Shown here: positions 31,313 through 38,327 of the stretch, in pieces
Layout of the letters: every line of letters begins with the position of its first letter
Numbering within the stretch: position 1 is the stretch's first letter
Translations under genes and position numbers: made by a program
Notes under the pieces: generated by a model
The model's database searches: none
What the model was told of the DNA's origin: nothing
What the model saw: the letters and a program-made list of their open reading frames with translations, nothing else
DNA from: a virus
Direction: 5' to 3' (one strand)
DNA length: 40,590 bases
IMG/VR virus record: IMGVR_UViG_3300031539_000112
Span: 1 to 40,590 of that record

Positions 31313-33721
31313 TTAAAATTCTATTTCTAAGTTAACCTCTAACTCGTGTTTGTTTCTAAATCTAATCCACCTACCTGTGTCTTTTCCCTCTTCAGGATCA
31401 CAGTCATATTTAAATTGATTGTATGCTACAAGCCACTTATAAAACCTGGCTCTTGATACGGTCATTTTAGCTTTTGGCGCAAAATCAGGGTTGTCTTCTG
31501 TAAAGTCAACATATAAATCTTGTTTATAAATCCTTCTGTTTACTTCTAATTTGTCATTAAGAGGCATACCTTTTACAAGCCCACACCACTCTATAAATTC
31601 ATGACATGACTCAGCAGACAATCTTCTAATTTTTAAATTAACAAATTCACTTTTAATTAATCCATGAGCAAGATAAATTTGCAAAGATTCAATCATGTAA
31701 TTATCAAAACTACACCATTCTTCATCATCCCATTCGCCAAACATTAACTTTCCGAAATCTCTTAAAGGATTAAAATCCTTGGTATAATGTTGCGCTAATT
31801 CTAATTCCCATTTTCTTCTTTCAAAAGAACTACCCTTGCCTCTAATCGCATAGTTTGTTGTAATACATACTTTTGGAGATTTACTAAAAGGAATCTTAAT
31901 AGCATCTTTATTTTTCTTTTCTAAAGTTAAACCCTCTGTTACTACAGAAAACAACTTTTCAAAATTAAAATGTTTACTAACATCATCAAAACAAAGTATT
32001 TGTGTGTCAGCTGACACCAATTGATAAGCAAAACTTTTGTCAAAATTAAAAGACTTTCCATCAATTACAACTAATTTTTTCATTTGCCCTAATGCAGTCA
32101 TAAACAATCCTTTACCAGTACCACCTTCAGGATTATCACTTATAACCTCATCATTTAATATTGTTGCCGGGCAGTAAGATAAATTTTTCCATGCATGAAG
32201 CAAGTATCCTATAGTAGACCTCATAGAGTTAATTCTACTTTTGTCTTTACCACAAATATTCTCTATAAAAGATTTATAGTCACAATCAGTAGACTCACAA
32301 GAAATATAAGCTCTGTCAATCACATGGTCTTTCCAAACGTATCCTCCTAAATCTAAATAATCAATTGAAGTTATGTTGTCATGTGTAATTTTTACAGCTG
32401 AATTATTAAAGTACAAGTAAGCAGTAGATTTTGTGTCTTCAATAAAATAAACATCAATAGAAGATAATAAGGTTAAAAACTCCTCTCTAAAATACCTTGT
32501 GTTTTCAGCAAAATAATTATAAGCATCGAGCTCGTCTAAGTTTATTAGATGATTTAATATAAAATCTTTAATTTCTTTTTCAGATGTATGGTCAATTAAA
32601 TTGTTAGTAACTTTAACAAAAACATAATTTTTACTACCCTCAGGATTAAACTTATAAAACCCATGTTCTTCTAAGAAATGTTTAAACAGTATGTGTTCTA
32701 TTTTTATAACACCTTTATCCGATTGTGTCCAAAACCTTGAGTTAGACTGTTCTTCTTCGATTCTGCTAATAACATTATCAATTACTCCGACCTCAATTTT
32801 CGAACCTTCTAATTCAGATCGTATTTCCTTTTTTGATGCTCCTCTTTTTAGTTTTGCTTTAATCTTATCTATTTGCTCCTGGTCTTCATAATATTTAGTG
32901 CCAAAGTTTTGCACTTGCTGATAAGCAGAGGTTATAGTTCTTTTAATTTCATTATCATTAAAATCTTTACTTGAATAACCATTCAATACATACTGGGCTA
33001 AAGTTTTAGAAATACCAAAGTCATTGAATGCGGAAGCTAAAACAAAAACATTATGATTTCTTTGCCCCTCTATCATAGGGTATTTTTTTTGCCACCATTT
33101 AGTTAGTATATCTACAATTTTATTTTCGTCTGTAATGGGTATAGTGGGTATGTCTACATGCTTTTCAACCTCTGTGTATTGCTCTTCGTAAATTTTATCC
33201 CATATACTTGATGTTTCGTTAACATGAATTAAAGGATCGTAAGATTCATAACAGACTCTTGAAATATTTTTTGATGTCTTATCAAAATAGTCAGATCCAA
33301 AATAAGTCTCCAGGCTATTAAAATAATTCTTATGATTATCTGGTTCTTTAGGAATTTTAACCAAAGCTTTTAATCCTTGTCCACTAGGAGAAATAAAAAC
33401 ACTAAAAACAAATTTATCTTTACATAGTTTCTCTTTTTCCATTAACATATCTTTACTTGAAGGGTAACCATCAAAGTCCAAACAAATTAATCCGCTGTGT
33501 TCTTGCAGTGCGCCATCGTTTCTTTTATTGAACGTACCACTAAAGCAAACTGCCGGAAGTTTTTGTTTAAATATGTTTCTGTTTTCTTTGTTTTTTTCGC
33601 TTCTTATTTTTTTTACTAAATCTTTAGAAGCTCCTTCTCTTATCCTTTGAATAATTACCTCTACATTTCTGTAAAAAGGCTGAGAAGTCTCTTTAATATC
33701 TTTAAATATAGTGATCTGCAT
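31313..33721 (-). CDS. Primase (BT4734/VirE-type)-SF3 helicase fusion
   Basis: An 802-aa bifunctional replication protein. Residues about 55-165 match the BT4734/VirE N-terminal domain: SGLICLDFDGYPS (76-88, DFD probably binding metal), VFISPSGQGLKALVKIP (108-124) and NISRVCYESYDP (152-163). This domain is considered related to archaeo-eukaryotic primases. Residues 195-275 resemble a PriCT-like linker. The C-terminal part is a D5/SF3 helicase: Walker A PEGGTGKGLF (531-540), Walker B QILCFDDV (574-581), motif C KVCITTNY (617-624) and arginine-rich SFERRKWEL (632-640). It probably primes and unwinds the phage genome. A tRNA-like folded element lies just before the ATG. Confidence 0.87.
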   Translation of the reverse strand: MQITIFKDIKETSQPFYRNVEVIIQRIREGASKDLVKKIRSEKNKENRNIFKQKLPAVCFSGTFNKRNDGALQEHSGLICLDFDGYPSSKDMLMEKEKLCKDKFVFSVFISPSGQGLKALVKIPKEPDNHKNYFNSLETYFGSDYFDKTSKNISRVCYESYDPLIHVNETSSIWDKIYEEQYTEVEKHVDIPTIPITDENKIVDILTKWWQKKYPMIEGQRNHNVFVLASAFNDFGISKTLAQYVLNGYSSKDFNDNEIKRTITSAYQQVQNFGTKYYEDQEQIDKIKAKLKRGASKKEIRSELEGSKIEVGVIDNVISRIEEEQSNSRFWTQSDKGVIKIEHILFKHFLEEHGFYKFNPEGSKNYVFVKVTNNLIDHTSEKEIKDFILNHLINLDELDAYNYFAENTRYFREEFLTLLSSIDVYFIEDTKSTAYLYFNNSAVKITHDNITSIDYLDLGGYVWKDHVIDRAYISCESTDCDYKSFIENICGKDKSRINSMRSTIGYLLHAWKNLSYCPATILNDEVISDNPEGGTGKGLFMTALGQMKKLVVIDGKSFNFDKSFAYQLVSADTQILCFDDVSKHFNFEKLFSVVTEGLTLEKKNKDAIKIPFSKSPKVCITTNYAIRGKGSSFERRKWELELAQHYTKDFNPLRDFGKLMFGEWDDEEWCSFDNYMIESLQIYLAHGLIKSEFVNLKIRRLSAESCHEFIEWCGLVKGMPLNDKLEVNRRIYKQDLYVDFTEDNPDFAPKAKMTVSRARFYKWLVAYNQFKYDCDPEEGKDTGRWIRFRNKHELEVNLEIEF

Positions 33722-33741
33722 TTGTTTGTTTAATTAAATTT

Positions 33742-33832
33742 AAGTGGTAATTGGCGCCAAAAGAGGAATCGAACCTCAATTACTTGTCAGTAAATCTTTA
33801 CCACTTTTAGTGTGGCATTCCTGATTTGGTGC
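33742..33832 (-). ncRNA. tRNA-like structured element (degenerate tRNA or leader RNA)
   Basis: On the minus strand the T arm GAGG-TTCGATT-CCTC (33777-33763) has the conserved TTCGA loop of tRNAs. The bases after it (TTGGCGC) pair with GCACCAA (33832-33826) as a 7-bp acceptor-like stem with one A-C mismatch. Between them are a 7-base-loop hairpin CCAC-ACTAAAA-GTGG and a TTAC/GTAA hairpin like a class II variable arm, but there is no D arm and position 33 would be C. A competing 9-bp pairing, AAGTGGTAA (33806-33798) with TTACCACTT (33750-33742), and a palindrome TTGGCGCCAA (33751-33760) also exist. It may be a decayed tRNA or a 5' regulatory element of the primase gene. Confidence 0.45.
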
Positions 33833-33840
33833 TTGGTTAG

Positions 33841-34077
33841 TTAATAGTCTTCCTTCACAGGTGGCTTGTATTGATTAATAGCCACAGAATGCGTTTTACC
33901 ATACTGATCTGCTTCTTTCTTTTTACTTACTTTTAGCTTTACATAGCTTTTGCCATTGTACTCAAATCTATGTTCGATAGCTAAGTCTGAAAGGCATACA
34001 GATATTTCTATCAAATTACCATTAAATTTCTCAACTCCACTTCCTACATAAATAGGTGTTGTTCCTTTTTCACTCAT
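33841..34077 (-). CDS. Small conserved phage protein in recombination module
   Basis: A 78-aa beta-rich protein (YVGSGVEKFNGNLIEISVCLSDLAIEHRFEYNGKSYVKLKVSKKKEADQYGKTHSVAINQYKPP). The YGKTHSVAINQYKP ending recurs, to my memory, in small proteins next to annealing proteins and exonucleases of Bacteroidota phages. An OB-like or ssDNA-related role is possible but unproven. It is the last gene before the tRNA-like element. Confidence 0.65.
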   Translation of the reverse strand: MSEKGTTPIYVGSGVEKFNGNLIEISVCLSDLAIEHRFEYNGKSYVKLKVSKKKEADQYGKTHSVAINQYKPPVKEDY

Positions 34078-34078
34078 A

Positions 34079-34267
34079 TTATTTTAATTTAATTATATGC
34101 TCCAATCTATTAATAGTGTCAATGATAATTTCTTCTTTTTCTTTGACAGATCCGCAGGTATTTGGAACATCTACCCACGCAGTTTTTTGTCTTGTTGTTT
34201 TTTCTATTTTACACTCATTAAAGAATTTCTTTATGAATATAGTTATTAATGTCATGACTTTTATCAT
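34079..34267 (-). CDS. Small protein overlapping the exonuclease gene
   Basis: A 62-aa ORF beginning inside the last 50 bases of the 252-aa exonuclease gene; a second ATG at residue 5 shortens the overlap to 38 bases. The N-terminal part (MTLITIFIKKFF) is hydrophobic because it is read in a shifted frame. The non-overlapping part (VDVPNTCGSVKEKEEIIIDTINRLEHIIKLK) looks like a short helical protein. It fills the space up to the next gene. Function unknown. Confidence 0.5.
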   Translation of the reverse strand: MIKVMTLITIFIKKFFNECKIEKTTRQKTAWVDVPNTCGSVKEKEEIIIDTINRLEHIIKLK

Positions 34268-34976
34268 TACTAAAAAATTTATTATATATTTCTGTTGCTT
34301 CTTCTACTTTATTTTTACCTCCCTCAATAAAGTGAGGGGAACAATCGTAGATTCCTAACTGAAATGTTTGTTTATCTATTACATAAAACCTTAATGGCTT
34401 ATTAAAAAACCTTTGATATAAATAGGCTTGTGAGTCGTAATTATACGTTTTACAACTGTATATAAATTTACTTATGTCATTGGTGGTTTTAATATCTATA
34501 ACATAATCTTGAGTTATAATATCCGCTTTGCCTTTCCACTCATTACCCATAATATTATCTATAGCCGGGATTTCATACTGATTGCCTTCAGCATAAATAT
34601 CGTCAAATATTTCAAGATTATCTTGCATTGTATTGACCAGGCTATCTAAGTGTTCTTTTTCTTTTTGAAGCAACAGAATGTCTCCTTCTGGACACGCTTC
34701 TTTGTATGCTTTAGTAGACCTAGATGCTACATCAATAATTTGATAGTCTTTTAATTTCTCTGGCTCTAACATTGCTGTATGAAAGTAAGAACCCTCCAAC
34801 ATGGCTTTTGATTTAGGTTGAGGAATTCTAAATAACTTAGGAAATTTTAAAAGATTATAAATGTTAGAGTTAGACAAAAATTGTTGTCCATATTCCCCAT
34901 AGTAATCTTTATCATTCTTAAGTTTTTCTATTATTTGCGTCCCATGTGGCACAACTTTTAAAATACTTCTAGACAT
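34218..34976 (-). CDS. PD-(D/E)XK exonuclease, RecE/DUF3799-like
   Basis: A 252-aa nuclease. Motifs: LSNSNIYNLLKFPKLF (34-49), GSYFHTAMLEPE (62-73), EWKGKADIIT (146-155, D152), VIDIKTTND (159-167, D161 and K163), and NYDSQAYLYQRF (179-190). This set matches the Cas4/RecE-type PD-(D/E)XK family PF12684. It probably resects double-stranded ends 5' to 3' to give ssDNA for the annealing protein encoded just upstream, whose gene overlaps it by 8 bases. Together they form a lambda Red/RecET-like recombination pair. Confidence 0.86.
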   Translation of the reverse strand: MSRSILKVVPHGTQIIEKLKNDKDYYGEYGQQFLSNSNIYNLLKFPKLFRIPQPKSKAMLEGSYFHTAMLEPEKLKDYQIIDVASRSTKAYKEACPEGDILLLQKEKEHLDSLVNTMQDNLEIFDDIYAEGNQYEIPAIDNIMGNEWKGKADIITQDYVIDIKTTNDISKFIYSCKTYNYDSQAYLYQRFFNKPLRFYVIDKQTFQLGIYDCSPHFIEGGKNKVEEATEIYNKFFSNDKSHDINNYIHKEIL

Positions 34977-35559
34977 GAGTAGATAATTCTTTTTTTACTT
35001 CTGATGTAATTTTATACTTAGTAGATAAGGTTTTAACAATCTTCTCTAATCCGTCTCCTCGCTTTTTAGATATGTAATTAAGAACTTTATCCCAATTCTC
35101 GTCTCCAACCTTTAAAGTGTATACAACTTCTTTATTAGGCTCTTCAGGTGCGTTAGGTCGAGGAGTGGCTATATTTACTAAATCTTCACCTTTAAATATA
35201 GCTATACCTAATCCATGCATTGCGATAGCTTTAGCAGTAGACCTTTGTATAGCAGTGTTAACATCCATAGATGTAATTTTAGCTATAGGAATAGAATTAT
35301 TTCTGTAATCCATTACAGGCAAGTAATCAATATGCTCTATTTGATTTACTGTGATTCCCACTTTTACTGAAGCGGTTTTTCCGTCAGTAAAATACGGAAG
35401 CTCTGTCTGTGCTGACTCATACACTTTTCTTTGTGCATCAGGATAGTTTTCTTTAATTAATGCCCAAGCATTTGCCCACGACAAATAATTAAAATTTCCT
35501 TTCTTTTCTGCCATTCCTTTTACGTTGATGGCTGACAACTTTTTAAAGTAATTTTCCAT
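34969..35559 (-). CDS. Single-strand annealing protein, DUF1071/Sak-like
   Basis: A 196-aa protein. Residues 23-45 (FNYLSWANAWALIKENYPDA) carry the signature of DUF1071 (PF06378), a Rad52-like phage annealing family. Following parts fit the fold: VKVGITVNQIEHIDYLPVMDYRNNSI, then DVNTAIQRSTAKAIAMHGLGIAIFKGEDL (about 98-130). The C-terminal 60 residues are a basic, variable tail, often used for partner binding. It binds ssDNA and pairs complementary strands for recombination and recombination-dependent replication. The overlap with the exonuclease gene indicates coupled synthesis. Confidence 0.86.
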   Translation of the reverse strand: MENYFKKLSAINVKGMAEKKGNFNYLSWANAWALIKENYPDAQRKVYESAQTELPYFTDGKTASVKVGITVNQIEHIDYLPVMDYRNNSIPIAKITSMDVNTAIQRSTAKAIAMHGLGIAIFKGEDLVNIATPRPNAPEEPNKEVVYTLKVGDENWDKVLNYISKKRGDGLEKIVKTLSTKYKITSEVKKELSTHV

Positions 35560-35962
35560 TTGATTTTATTTGATTTAATTTGATTTTATTTAAAGTATAT
35601 TTCTGAAGTATATTTTCTCTTCTTGTTTTTAAATTCTGAATATGCTTATCATTTTTTCTGGTGTTAACTTCAGTTTTAATTCTTTCCTCAATTATTTTTA
35701 ATTTGTGTAAACAATTATTAATTTTAACCTCATAACACCCTATAAGCCAACCTCCCTCATAAAAAAAATCGTACTCTTCCATAGTACATTCTTGAAAATA
35801 GTCGCCACCTTTCCCCATGTTAAGAATTTCAATACGATCAGAAAATTTTTGAATTTTAATTCCATTAGCAATAACAGAATGCATTTTTTTAGTCTGAGTC
35901 TTTATTGCTTTTTTGTCATTTAATGCCTCTTCAAATATGTAATATAATTCTTCAATTATCAT
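35543..35962 (-). CDS. Protein upstream of the annealing protein, unknown
   Basis: A 139-aa protein. Residues 1-75 are mixed alpha/beta (FSDRIEILNMGKGGDYFQECTMEEYDFFYEGGWLIGCYEV), and 76-139 form a basic coiled coil (LHKLKIIEERIKTEVNTRKNDKHIQNLKTRRENILQKY). It overlaps the annealing-protein gene by 17 bases and its own start overlaps the DnaA-C-like gene by 11, so it belongs to the replication operon. No family recognised. Confidence 0.65.
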   Translation of the reverse strand: MIIEELYYIFEEALNDKKAIKTQTKKMHSVIANGIKIQKFSDRIEILNMGKGGDYFQECTMEEYDFFYEGGWLIGCYEVKINNCLHKLKIIEERIKTEVNTRKNDKHIQNLKTRRENILQKYTLNKIKLNQIKSNGKLL

Positions 35963-36269
35963 TTAAAGAAGTCTTTAAACGTTTTTGAATATCTAAAATC
36001 ATTTTCTTAAAATCAGGATCGCTTTCTATAAGTTTTTTAGATTGTTTATATCCATAATCTATAGTAGAGTGAGTCACAATATACCCATGATATTCTAAAA
36101 ATGATTGTAAATAACTTATTTTAATTGGTCTCTCAATACATAAGAAATACAATAATTGTCTTGCGTCAACTATATGGCTTTTTTTGGTTTGAGTAAACAT
36201 TTCTTCTAAAGAAATATTAAACTGACTTGCTATTGAGTTAGCATAATATTCAAAAATTTTTTCTTTCAT
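35952..36269 (-). CDS. DnaA domain IV-like DNA-binding protein
   Basis: A 105-aa protein resembling only the C-terminal DNA-binding domain of DnaA. FNISLEEMFTQTKKSHIVDARQLLYFLCIERPIKISYLQSFLEYHGYIVTHSTIDYGYKQSKKLI (17-81) follows the family pattern, with VDARQ at 34-38 and the signature helix THSTIDYGYK at 66-75 (host form D-H-[ST]-T-V-x-x-A). The AAA+ ATPase part is absent. It could bind DnaA boxes in the phage or host origin, either to direct phage replication or to compete with host DnaA. A GAAA-loop hairpin lies upstream at 36300-36321. Confidence 0.75.
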   Translation of the reverse strand: MKEKIFEYYANSIASQFNISLEEMFTQTKKSHIVDARQLLYFLCIERPIKISYLQSFLEYHGYIVTHSTIDYGYKQSKKLIESDPDFKKMILDIQKRLKTSLNDN

Positions 36270-36299
36270 TAAATTTAATTAAGTTTTATACCACTAAAT

Positions 36300-36321
36300 C
36301 CCCCTAGTTTTCACTAGAGGG
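36300..36321 (-). promoter_or_regulatory. Strong GAAA-tetraloop hairpin before the DnaA-C-like gene
   Basis: On the minus strand CCCTCTAGT-GAAA-ACTAGGGGG forms a 9-bp stem with one G-U pair and a GNRA loop. The G-U pair and GAAA loop only make sense in minus-strand RNA. It has no downstream T run, so it is more likely a 5' UTR stabiliser, processing site or translational control element than a terminator. The remainder of the 36270-36347 gap is plain AT-rich sequence. Confidence 0.55.
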
Positions 36322-36347
36322 TTAGCGCAATTTAAACAAACACTGTT

Positions 36348-36428
36348 TTATATAAATAAAAAAGAAGTTCCATAAAATTCTTCATAATAATTATAAAACT
36401 CTTCTAATTCAGGATTAATTTTTTGCAT
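36348..36428 (-). CDS. Micro-ORF, 26 aa
   Basis: ATG at 36428 to TAA at 36348 encodes MQKINPELEEFYNYYEEFYG plus TSFLFI. It is acidic and aromatic, lies in a gap between same-strand genes, and starts 13 bases after the previous stop. Too short for family recognition; reality uncertain. Confidence 0.35.
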   Translation of the reverse strand: MQKINPELEEFYNYYEEFYGTSFLFI

Positions 36429-36440
36429 AGTAGAGTAAAT

Positions 36441-36767
36441 TTAGTTTATTTTATTATCAATTCCAAATGGATTTATCTTATAAAAACCTACTTTTTGATT
36501 TTTTTTTGCTGATTCAATATTTTCTTCATATTCTTCATCGCCATCAGCATATCCACACGCCTCAGCATCTACATTACTATAAACTTCGCCTATGTAATTG
36601 CCATAAACTCTAAACCAATTTAACTTGTCTGTAATCTTGGCTTTTTCATCTAAGATTTTGTTCATTTTCTTAGTCATTTTAACAATCTCGTCTTGTTTTT
36701 CAAGAAGAGTGCCTTGTAAGTCTATTAAATTCATATCTATTATTTTTTTAAAGTTATAAGCATCCAT
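36441..36767 (-). CDS. Small coiled-coil protein, unknown
   Basis: A 108-aa protein. Residues 1-50 are a Lys-rich coiled coil (DLQGTLLEKQDEIVKMTKKMNKILDEKAKITDKLNW). The C-terminal half is acidic with GYADGDEEYEENIESAKKN. Its first 28 bases overlap a 39-aa ORF that ends here. Function unknown. Confidence 0.65.
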   Translation of the reverse strand: MDAYNFKKIIDMNLIDLQGTLLEKQDEIVKMTKKMNKILDEKAKITDKLNWFRVYGNYIGEVYSNVDAEACGYADGDEEYEENIESAKKNQKVGFYKINPFGIDNKIN

Positions 36768-36859
36768 ATTTTTTTTAAAAAAGAAGCCTCATTAAATTTT
36801 TTCTCTTTAGCTTCTTGCCTTTCTCTAAGAATTTGTATTCTGTGTGTTTTTTTATTCAT
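36740..36859 (-). CDS. Micro-ORF, 39 aa, basic
   Basis: ATG at 36859 to TAA at 36740 encodes MNKKTHRIQILRERQEAKE followed by KKFNEASFLKKIWMLITLKK. It overlaps the upstream 46-aa ORF by 8 bases and the downstream 108-aa gene by 28, consistent with the coupled packing of this operon. Strongly basic and helical; function unknown. Confidence 0.5.
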   Translation of the reverse strand: MNKKTHRIQILRERQEAKEKKFNEASFLKKIWMLITLKK

Positions 36860-36992
36860 AACTATTTTCTATTAAAAATTGAACGTCATCTATTTTGCTT
36901 AAAATATCTTCTCTTCTTTTAGAGTCAGGAATTCTATCTGTTATTTCCTCATAAACATTGTCAAGCATTACTATTATATATCTATAACTCAT
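36852..36992 (-). CDS. Micro-ORF, 46 aa
   Basis: ATG at 36992 to TAA at 36852 encodes MSYRYIIVMLDNVYEEITD, RIPDSKRREDILSKIDD, then VQFLIENSYE. It overlaps the stop of the zinc-ribbon gene by 11 bases and the next small ORF by 8. The helical, charged sequence looks like a real small protein. An internal ATG at 36968 is an alternative start. Confidence 0.55.
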   Translation of the reverse strand: MSYRYIIVMLDNVYEEITDRIPDSKRREDILSKIDDVQFLIENSYE

Positions 36993-37290
36993 TACTACCC
37001 TCCTCTCTCCTGAAAATCTCTTCTTCGTAAGAGAATTCAGGGAATCCTAAGTCTCTATAATATTCTTTTGCATCTTGATCGGATTCAAACTTCTCACATT
37101 CATCACATTTTTGAATTTCATCGTTCCCTTCTTCGTCGTTACTATGAACATATCCTTGTCCATAACAAACATCACACTCTTCTAAATCTTCATCAACAAA
37201 TTCACAATTTTCTTTACAATCACTGCACCTACCATAATCGGTACTGCCTAAATAGGGTGTTGCTCCACAACAATCTGATACAAAACTCAT
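36982..37290 (-). CDS. Cys-rich zinc-ribbon protein
   Basis: A 102-aa protein with Cys clusters arranged as paired ligands: SDCCGA (6-11), RCSDCKENC (21-29), CDVCYGQGY (39-47, the DnaJ-type CxxCxGxG) and KCDECEKF (61-68). It should bind one or two zinc ions. The acidic C-terminus (EFSYEEEIFRREE) suggests a protein-binding surface. Such proteins are common in phage early regions and may act as small adaptors. The start overlaps the preceding stop by four bases. Confidence 0.7.
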   Translation of the reverse strand: MSFVSDCCGATPYLGSTDYGRCSDCKENCEFVDEDLEECDVCYGQGYVHSNDEEGNDEIQKCDECEKFESDQDAKEYYRDLGFPEFSYEEEIFRREEGSNEL

Positions 37291-37595
37291 GATTCTAAAT
37301 ATTTATCATTAACCGATAGTGTAGGACATGACTTTATGTCTTTCATAAAATGCACGTCTAACCCTCCACCTTCATTACCTTCGTCATCTGACTTTGGCAC
37401 TATCCAATATTCATTATCAAGTTCAATACCGATAGGTCTTCTTTCCCAGTAATTCTCTAAAGTTTCTTCTCTTGATAAATATCGAACCCCAGTTATAGTT
37501 TTACCTACTAATTTTTTAGCTTGGTTAGTCCAATACGCCTCTAACCCACCTTCTTTTTTTACTTGTTTTTCCCAAGAAGTTAATTTTTTTTTCAT
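37287..37595 (-). CDS. Small protein, unknown
   Basis: A 102-aa protein with SWEKQVKKEGGLEAYWTNQAKKLVGKTITGVRYLSREE and PIGIELDNEYWIVPKSDDEGNEGGGLDVHF. The second part looks like a small beta sheet with a Gly-rich turn, like short phage proteins of unknown role. It is the first gene with the conserved AT-rich leader (37596-37614). Confidence 0.65.
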   Translation of the reverse strand: MKKKLTSWEKQVKKEGGLEAYWTNQAKKLVGKTITGVRYLSREETLENYWERRPIGIELDNEYWIVPKSDDEGNEGGGLDVHFMKDIKSCPTLSVNDKYLES

Positions 37596-37614
37596 AATTT
37601 ATTATTTAATTTAA
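37596..37614 (-). repeat. AT-rich leader repeat, copy 1
   Basis: Plus-strand AATTTATTATTTAATTTAA, exactly repeated at 37994-38012 and 38559-38577, each directly in front of a minus-strand ATG. In mRNA sense each gene begins TTAAATTAAATAATAAATT-ATG. It may be a translation-initiation or promoter element. Confidence 0.75.
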
Positions 37615-37624
37615 ATTAATTTAT

Positions 37625-37993
37625 TTATAAATGCCCTCCAGTTGGCATTTTACCTAACACTGTTTCTCTTACTGCATCAATTCTCCACTCAGAATCTTCA
37701 TCGTTATATGTCCAATGATTATCATCGTCCATTCCACGCCCAAAAACAAATTCTTGTTCATTTAATTTATGGTCAATTTCATCAATCCACGTGTCTTCGT
37801 TCTCTATAATCCATTCCTGAATTTCCTCAAAAAAAGCATCTTTGGGTACCGGAACATCTATTTCAATTTGTGCAATCTTGTGATAAACACTTCTCTGTGT
37901 AATTTTTACCTTCATTGTTGGCTCAGATGGTACATTAATTACTCTGTTTCCAAATGAGTCTTTCATCATTTTGTCAAATTCTGTTTTTTTCAT
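37625..37993 (-). CDS. Small acidic protein, unknown
   Basis: A 122-aa protein (MKVKITQRSVYHKIAQIEIDVPVPKDAFFEEIQEWIIENEDTWIDEIDHKLNEQEFVFGRG), with a beta-strand pair, an acidic helix, and a C-terminal HWTYNDEDSEWRIDAV part. It reads like other phage early accessory proteins; no family recognised. The N-terminal MKK starts right after leader copy 2. Confidence 0.65.
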   Translation of the reverse strand: MKKTEFDKMMKDSFGNRVINVPSEPTMKVKITQRSVYHKIAQIEIDVPVPKDAFFEEIQEWIIENEDTWIDEIDHKLNEQEFVFGRGMDDDNHWTYNDEDSEWRIDAVRETVLGKMPTGGHL

Positions 37994-38012
37994 AATTTAT
38001 TATTTAATTTAA
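37994..38012 (-). repeat. AT-rich leader repeat, copy 2
   Basis: Second exact copy of AATTTATTATTTAATTTAA, in front of the 122-aa gene. The similarity continues for six more bases (GTTAAT versus ATTAAT in copy 1). Confidence 0.75.
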
Positions 38013-38018
38013 GTTAAT

Positions 38019-38315
38019 CTATTGTTCCTGACGTTCTTTTTCTTTTATTCTCTCTTTTTTTGCTTTGGCATGACTATAAGTCTGTAACTCAAAATAACCC
38101 CTTAATTCTTCCATAATTTCATCGCCATAGTTTTTAAATGTGTCGTGCAGAATTTTATCATAGTCTTCAAATGTTAAAAAAGTGTTTGCATTGTTTATGT
38201 CAGGATAGGTAATATCTAAATTTTCAGCTATGGACTCAATGTCTTCTGTTGACCAGATCATTTCACTACCCCTATAATCTGAATATTGGTAAGTGGTTTT
38301 AGTTTCTTTTTTCAT
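38019..38315 (-). CDS. Small protein, unknown
   Basis: A 98-aa protein with WSTEDIESIAENLDITYPDINNANTFLTFEDYDKILHDTFKNYGDEIMEELRGYF and a highly charged C-terminal helix (KAKKERIKEKERQEQ). Similar lengths and charge pattern occur in phage early regions; no function can be read. Its leader is a shortened variant of the AT-rich repeat. Confidence 0.6.
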   Translation of the reverse strand: MKKETKTTYQYSDYRGSEMIWSTEDIESIAENLDITYPDINNANTFLTFEDYDKILHDTFKNYGDEIMEELRGYFELQTYSHAKAKKERIKEKERQEQ

Positions 38316-38327
38316 AATTTATTTAAA

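Noticed and set aside
33754-33832. Intact, functional tRNA-Leu(TAA)
   Set aside because: No D arm, C instead of T at position 33, a four-pair T stem and an acceptor mismatch; kept only as a tRNA-like element.
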